Shown here piece after piece: positions 58,810-64,000 of a DNA stretch of 64,000 nt. The notes below the pieces were generated by a model. That model was given only the letters and a program-made list of their open reading frames with translations, did no database searches and was not told where the DNA came from. How positions within the stretch are numbered: the stretch's first letter is position 1; the number at the start of each line of letters is the position of its first letter. The translations under genes were made by a program, and so were the position numbers. Source of the DNA: Hymenopellis radicata (lineage: Eukaryota > Basidiomycota > Agaricomycetes > Agaricales > Physalacriaceae); the NCBI GenBank assembly GCA_015501595.1, contig JADNRX010000017.1, positions 248,001 through 312,000 of the forward strand. The letters run 5' to 3'.

Positions 58810-59501
58810 ACACCGCCGCCTCCGTCAAATTGCCATACTCTAATCTGCCGACTTGCGCTCGCACTGCCAGATGCCGTTGTCGAGCTACGTTCCCTTTACT
58901 GCGGGAGTCGAGATTTTACGTCCTCTAATCCTCTTCATTGTAGATGGCCCCGATGGATGTCCAGCCGAGCTGCCCCGGCGGATAACTTGGTAGCTTGTCA
59001 CCCTCTACCCCGGCGAGCCCCAGCCAGAGCTTGTCGACGACGACCACGAGTGGTTCGTCTGCGGGCACGACGACATCGGACAATGCTGCGCTAGCATTGG
59101 CGCGTGCCGGCCCTCGGGAAGCGTGATTTTTAGTGTAGCAGTAGTACTGCTTTATGGGGCAATTGATGACCGAATGGTCGTGTAGATACATATACAGTGC
59201 ATCTGGTTGAATTAGCATGACTGAAGTCCAAACCATGTATTATCAGTGCATGTAGTTGACTGGAGCGATTTCAACGATATCATCCACACCCAAGTCACTT
59301 CTGTAGAACTTGCAGCAACTTGGAGAGAAGAGGCGATGTCTGAGTTTACTTTTGAGGACTTATAGCAACTCCAGCAGGAGGCGGATCCCTAAGTTGTGTG
59401 AAGTTACTTTGAGTTGTCTCTGGCGACTTAGGCCACTTAGGTCAACCAGAAAATAGGATCTAAACTTAAGTCAACCAGATGCCAAAGTGATTTTCCTGAT
59501 G

Positions 59502-59983
59502 CACAAGACTGTACCGCCCCATTTTCCCGTTGGCGCGCGCCACACACCATAATGCCGGGGTACCAAATTACCTGCAATATCGCGCAGATGCTGCGCATAA
59601 AACTTGGCATCCGTAAGCATTTTCTTGAAAGCTTGGTAGCAGCACTCGTCAGGCTTGGCCTTCTCGATGTTGAACAACACCTTGACACAAAACGACCTCT
59701 GCTCGTTGCCTTCACCATGATATCCAGTGAAGAACACGGAAGATTCGTTGTCAAGGCCATCTCCCCAAGCGAGAACCTGGGGATATGGGAACCTTCGAGG
59801 CGTCCCTTCGCTATCATTCATTTGCGGTTCATGTGGCAAGATCAAGAGAGGTTCGGGGGAGGTGAATGGGAAAGGCTCGAACATGTTGTCGAATTTGTCC
59901 TCCATGCTTTCATGTTCAAAGGCGTGAAACTTGAACTTCTTCTTAGCGACGCCAAAGCCGAGCCACAGAGAGCGAGAAGCCAT
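59502..59983 (-). pseudogene. fungal kinase-fold protein, 5' part (separated by transposon)
   Basis: ATG at 59983: MASRSLWLGFGVAKKKFKFH, then FPFTSPEPLLILPHEP, VLAWGDGLDNESSVFFTGYH, RSFCVKVLFNIEKAKPDE (the VKV lysine is the likely ATP-site lysine), DAKFYAQHLRDIAGNLVPRH, YGVWRAPTGKWGGTVLC, after which the frame enters the transposon and soon stops. Together with 54263-54985 it gives one complete gene of roughly 400 residues. Such kinase-fold families are expanded in mushrooms; substrates are unknown. Confidence 0.7.
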
Positions 59984-59999
59984 GTCGGGTGTGATGATG

Positions 60000-60569
60000 G
60001 AAAGTTTCCAACCAGCAAGATCGCTTTTATAACTGATCCGAGTTCATCACGTGGCCGCCATTGTTTGCCAAATATGGCACCTCCGAACATTCTCGCCTTT
60101 GTTCTGTCATCTGCGGCTCTTGCATGCTGTTCTTCCTCTCCGTTCCCCGAAACGAGGCTATCTCCATATCTATCGGCCCATCTCCGCCTGGAGGCGGTGT
60201 GGCCTCGTGTACTCTGTCTTCTTTTCTTTGCTGCCCTGCCACTCCTTAGCACGAAATGAATCAAGAATCGATTGCTATCCGATTTTACACCCTGTTTCGG
60301 CTCTCCATAACGCCTTTGACGCGTGTCGACGCGACGTCTTTAAGCGCTGTAGTTGAGGGCTGTGTGCATCTTAGGGCTTCTATCAGAAATGGCCGCAGTG
60401 TACACTCCATATCAGATTGCATTTCCGCATGAAGAACAAAAGCGCCTAGTAGTAACTCCGCCCCGTCGCAATATAAGCGAACTGCCTTTTCGATTTGTCC
60501 CATCGTCTCCTTCCTTGCCATCTACCAAGTCGCTCTCCCGAGCTTACTTCTCTCTCTCGCCCCCCAAAC
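60000..60569. other. intergenic between divergent genes
   Basis: Upstream regions of the kinase-fold gene (minus) and the 60570 gene (plus). No further feature is supported; a pyrimidine-rich stretch precedes the 60570 start. Confidence 0.45.
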
Positions 60570-62537
60570 ATGCAGACTTCTTCGGAAGCCGCCGCAACTC
60601 AGCCTACAATTGTGGGCACGCTCGCCGTCAAGTTGCGTCATGCACTACAGGTTTCCCCCGAACCAACGGAAGATGAACTCTTCGAGGTTATTCGAACCGC
60701 TTATTCATTGTCAGAGCAGCTCTATTCTGCCCTCACTGCTTCCGGGGAGATCAAGTTAGAGTCCCCTGCCCATCCCGCTAGAGGTACGCATAAAGTGTGG
60801 CGCTGAAAGCTCATGAGGCTCATACATAGCTTTCATTCAGATCCCGATTCCGATATAATCAGCGAGGAAGAACTCGATACTGGGAATGTGGCCTTCTATG
60901 TTACGGGAGATGGCTCCGAGTCTTACCAGGACATGTTCCGAGCTTTAAAAAAGAACGATGGATCTGAAGTTAAAGGTTGGATTTCAACCGCAGCCCGGGA
61001 CCCTATTGTAGCCACAGCTTCTGCCGCAGGTCGAAGCGTTGAGCAGCAGGAGAGTGATGACGAATCAGCTCTCGAAGGCCACTCAGCATACGACATCCCA
61101 GCTCTCACCTCGTCTCTCACCGACACTATCGATAAATTCATCACCTCGTGTTTTGAAGACGCCCCCATTCCGTCCGATCTTTCCGGTGCTTCTGCCTCAT
61201 CACGTCTTGTACGTGAAGTGGAGAGGTTTATTCGAAAACATGACCGGGTTACTTAGATAGTGTATGCCTCCTTATTGGGCGATGTCTTCCACCTATTCAT
61301 GAAGGACGAGAAGCTTTCCGAAAAGCTCACCGACGCGCTTCGCGAGGTACTTACATCTGGCCCTCGCCTCGCAAACTTGTGCCAACACTTTTATAGTGAG
61401 GGAGACGTCGAGTATGCCTTCCGAGCCTCCCATCTCACCATTATTGCTGAGATCATCAACCACCTGGATAAGCGCCTCGACGACGATCGTTTGTACCTAT
61501 TTCGAGGAGTCGTGGTGCCTAAGAATCAAAACATTCCTGGCCACTCTCACGCCTTCGCCGATCTCGAATTGGGAAACTGCCCTTGCGAGATAAAGAAGAA
61601 GACTTCCATTGGAATATATTACACGGCGGTTTTACTCGATATCGAACCTCCGGCAGTGGCTGTCCTAGAGGAGGAATTGGCAGAAAAAAAGGCATTTGGT
61701 CAAATGTTCGATTTTCGCTGGCCTGCCGATAAGAAGGCAAAGATCAACAAGGCGACCCAGCCTCTTGTCCAGCTATACACGCAACTCATCGAAAAGAGGT
61801 CCTGCTTCGGAATAGCATCGAGTCATGATTTCTCGTACTTGGTGGTGCGAGATCCCCAGACTCCGCAGAGGCTCTACATTTCACGCCTCTACAGTACTTA
61901 TCCGTCAAAGAATCCCAGTGAAAAGGCCAGTCCCGGAACGCACCCCACTCCCAGAGGAGAGAAACCAATGAACAACGCGCTATACACCTTGTACAAGTTT
62001 TTGCGTGTGGCGTGCAACGAGAAGCTACACGTCGAGTTCTTCAAATTCTTCAGGAAGGAGGCATCGAAGATATCCCGCGCTTCTCACGACATTCCTGTCT
62101 TCTCGCCAGATGGATGCATTGATGTCGGCCCAGAGAGTAAAACGGCAAGACGCATTCTGGAGCAAGCCGCAGTTCGAGAGAATTTTCTCGCCAAAAACAT
62201 TATCCGCAAGCCAAAAGAGGACGTAAAGTACGCCGACCTCTCAACATCCGTAGTGACGGACGAGTCAGGCCCGAATGATCCCGCGCCACCGCAGGCGGGG
62301 TCCAGCCGTCATAGAAAGGCGGCCGCAGAGCCGGTTCCCGCGGTACAGGCTGCCCCGGCTCAACAGAGACGAAATGCGCCTGCATCCCAGGCTGCTCCGA
62401 CCGTCCCGCGGCACACGGCAATTACACAGCCAAGTCAACCAGCAAGGACTACGAGGGCAACAACGCGCGAACCTGCTCCTCAGGCTGCCGCTACGACCAG
62501 CAAGTCGAAGAAGACAAAGACGGGAGGACGTCAGTGA
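60570..62537 (+). CDS. uncharacterised basidiomycete protein, possible PD-(D/E)xK-like fold
   Basis: ATG at 60570 (MQTSSEAAATQPTIVGTLAV). Intron at about 60785-60841 (GTACGC..TTCAG) leads to DPDSDIISEEELDTGNVAFY; a second intron, 61209-61256 (GTACGT..CTTAG, 48 nt), removes an apparent TAG and joins ASSRL to IVYASLLGDVFHLFMKDEKL. Then AFRASHLTIIAEIINHLDKR, LYLFRGVVVPKNQNIPGHSH, AFADLELGNCPCEIKKKTSI, YYTAVLLDIEPPAVAVLEEE and FGIASSHDFSYLVVRDPQ. The tail is Ala/Pro/Thr-rich and ends in basic SKSKKTKTGGRQ. The D...E-I-K arrangement after a beta-rich stretch is like a restriction-nuclease-type core, but this is only a pattern. About 620 residues, frame intact. Neighbours are the split kinase-fold gene and the AAA-ATPase-like gene. 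Confidence 0.65.
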
Positions 62538-62539
62538 AT

Positions 62540-63116
62540 GCGAAGTGGAGATTTGAAGAGAAGAGTATGATGGGTTAAAGCAATGTAGCATAAATAGTCG
62601 CTGAATAAATAGCCTCACAATCCTAGAGGAGATAAATGGTCAACTTCGGTCAAAGGTGGTGTTATGAGGATACTAGATACACTCTGAAGATACGAAGTAT
62701 CAGTGTCGACGCCCAGTTCAATGACGCAAGACGAAACTGTTTTCACCAATCCTGTTGAGAAGTTTGAATGCAAGAAGACAAATGAATAATCAAAAGGGCA
62801 ACCAGGATGAACTGGACTAGAAATTATGCTGCGGTTTGCAGAGGCACTGGTTCCGAGTCAACACGCGATGTGAATATCAGGATTTGCCATGAGAGTATGC
62901 TGGTGGTAGATGACGGCGGGAGTGAGAGAGGAGACACAAAGGCAATGTAGCTGATAGAATTCCGGTGTGAAGCGGCGAGCGCGCTGACTCCTGGCGGAGT
63001 TTCAAAACGCGTCTTTGCCAGCAACACCCACACTGTCAAATCGCGTCCAACATGTCGACATTCGCCAACGGAACACGGTTCTACTGACAGTGGTGCGCGC
63101 TTGATCCGCTTTACTC
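62540..63116. other. intergenic
   Basis: 3' region of the 60570 gene and 5' region of the 63117 gene. No coding or repeat feature is supported. Confidence 0.45.
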
Positions 63117-64000
63117 ATGTTGCCGCGACTAAGCCAACCTTTAGACGTCTCTACATCGCCCTCGGAGGGCTCTGACTCCCGTGCTCTATCCTCCACATTC
63201 TCAATGTCGCCACCACTCAGTCCCGATATGAAGAGGTTTTCTGCTCAGAGCGGCGACTCTCAGCGCTCTAATTCGCCCTCCCCGAGCCCAGACACGAATT
63301 CTGGCTACCCGAAATACTACAACCCAGCTACAAATCCACTTTCGGGGCTGCAGCAGTGAGTGTCACGACCTGACCTATTCTTGCTGAAAACACTAACTCT
63401 GTGCAAAGCCATGTTCCTCTTGCCAATCGCCTGCGGACTTTTTTTAACACTCCTGGGCTCGTTTAGGTGAACAAGATACCCTCCGATGCTTTATGTCCCG
63501 TAATTTCTCGACGCTTGGAAGATCGACTCGCGTTAATGAGACGATCTTCCGGCTTTGGGAAGACTACGTTCCTTTCCACGTCTGAGTTTCTCCGCGAATC
63601 CATCATCGGCCCTCGTCCGCCAAGTCTTCCACCTTTTCGGGGGGATCGTCTTGTCCTGCGTGTTGACCTCCAGGCAGTCTTCTACGACGACGGCGAGAAC
63701 ATTCGCCGTTCAGTGAACGAGTACATAAATCTGATATAGTTTCCTTGTTCGATATGCCGAGGAACTGGATTTGTCTGACGTTGACGAAACCGCAAGCTAC
63801 GTTCACCTCACCTCTGGATGTATCACGTCTGGATGTACATTTTAGGCTGGTAAGTCATTCTCCTCTCAAGTAGTAGACTTCTCTGACCATCGTTTAGTTA
63901 CTTCTTGCTCGTTCAGGTCACCAACTCATTATCCTCATCCACAACTTTAACTGGCCGCTATTAACGTCAACGCCCAAGAACTATATCGACATCAGTGCTT
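63117..64000 (+). pseudogene. AAA-ATPase-like protein (fungal expansion), partial and interrupted
   Basis: Begins MLPRLSQPLDVSTSPSEGSD at 63117 with a Ser/Pro-rich leader to NPLSGLQQ; intron GTGAGT..CAAAG; then HVPLANRLRTFFNTPGLV, an in-frame TAG at about 63465, VNKIPSDALCPVISRR and a P-loop-like SGFGKTTFLST. GDRLVLRVDLQAVFYDDGEN, IRRSVNEYINLI, YAEELDLSDVDETASYVHL and finally GHQLIILIHNFNWPLL follow in several frames to the window end. The order (target peptide, GFGKTTFLS, LVLRVDL, IRRSVNEYI) resembles the fungal AAA-ATPase-like proteins often found near PD-(D/E)xK genes. The TAG replaces what would be an aromatic codon; the last parts need frame changes or introns. Incomplete at the right edge. 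Confidence 0.5.

Larger units (their letters stand above)
54986..59501. mobile_element. 4.5-kb DNA transposon candidate with 9-bp TIRs
   Basis: Ends are inverted copies of CATCAGGAA (54986-54994, and TTCCTGATG ending at 59501). A CA dinucleotide flanks both sides (54984-54985 and 59502-59503), consistent with a 2-bp target duplication. Removing the element and one CA rejoins the kinase-fold gene exactly in frame (GGTVLC + SVTEWAGL). Both ends carry many subterminal copies of AAGTTAACTT/TTGACTTAAG-type words (55020-55260; 59280-59480), as transposase-binding regions often do. The interior has a 23-bp minisatellite and coding-like fragments but no transposase I can recognise, so it may be non-autonomous with captured sequence. 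Superfamily not assigned: the target is not TA, and the termini do not match CACTA ends. Confidence 0.7.

Noticed and set aside
54986..59501. Calling the insertion an LTR retrotransposon
   Set aside because: No direct terminal repeats, no TG...CA ends and no reverse transcriptase or integrase seen; the ends are inverted repeats.
61254..61256. Apparent in-frame TAG in the middle of the 60570 gene (HDRVT-stop-IVYA)
   Set aside because: A 48-nt intron 61209-61256 (GTACGT..CTTAG) removes it and keeps the frame (ASSRL-IVYASLL).

Overview
The window reads as nuclear DNA of a filamentous basidiomycete, most likely an Agaricomycete. Genes lie on both strands and are cut by many introns of about 48-60 nt with GT..AG ends. 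Several products are families expanded in mushroom-forming fungi: a seven-helix membrane protein, a DUF6699-like protein, a beta-domain/transmembrane protein and a fungal kinase-fold protein. The housekeeping set (RAD6, a Polo kinase, MTG1, MON2) is eukaryotic. I found no rRNA, tRNA or CRISPR array.

Layout. 0-4.5 kb holds relics: a D-amino-acid-oxidase-like fragment beside a P450-like fragment (minus), then a MON2 relic missing its C-terminal half (plus). 4.5-10.2 kb has an unknown five-exon gene ending inside a palindromic AAGGCCTTGC repeat cluster, a 7TM gene and a tentative small gene. 11.2-13.6 kb is a ferric reductase. 14-19.1 kb has an unknown acidic protein and a type I membrane protein (both minus). 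20.4-24.3 kb has an NCS1 nucleobase/allantoin-type permease (plus) convergent with the circularly permuted mitochondrial GTPase MTG1 (minus). 25.7-44 kb has an unknown protein, a GIN4/HSL1-like cell-cycle kinase divergent from a PPR-like mitochondrial protein, a DUF6699-like gene, a Polo-like kinase (CDC5) and a small gene with a repeated GLGLG motif.

44.6-51.2 kb is an SNG1/DUF3533 membrane protein followed by a tandem duplication of about 2.6 kb. The duplication carries the 3' part of SNG1, a GH43 glycosidase and an ABC-transporter-like membrane fragment; the GH43 and membrane copies are decayed on both sides. 52.8-53.4 kb is an intact RAD6. At 54.3-60 kb a kinase-fold gene is split by a 4.5-kb element with 9-bp terminal inverted repeats and a 2-bp target duplication; removing the element restores the reading frame exactly. 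60.6-64 kb has an unknown gene with a possible nuclease-like E-x-K motif and the start of an AAA-ATPase-like gene.

Two themes recur. First, many otherwise sound genes contain single-base indels, mostly at homopolymers (PPR-like gene three times, CDC5, ferric reductase, two unknown genes). This fits residual assembly error at least as well as pseudogenization, so every 'broken gene' call here should be checked against reads. Second, the flanks of the window are rearranged: truncated MON2, juxtaposed oxidase and P450 pieces, a tandem duplication and a transposon insertion. The best candidate for something undescribed is the 54,986-59,501 element.
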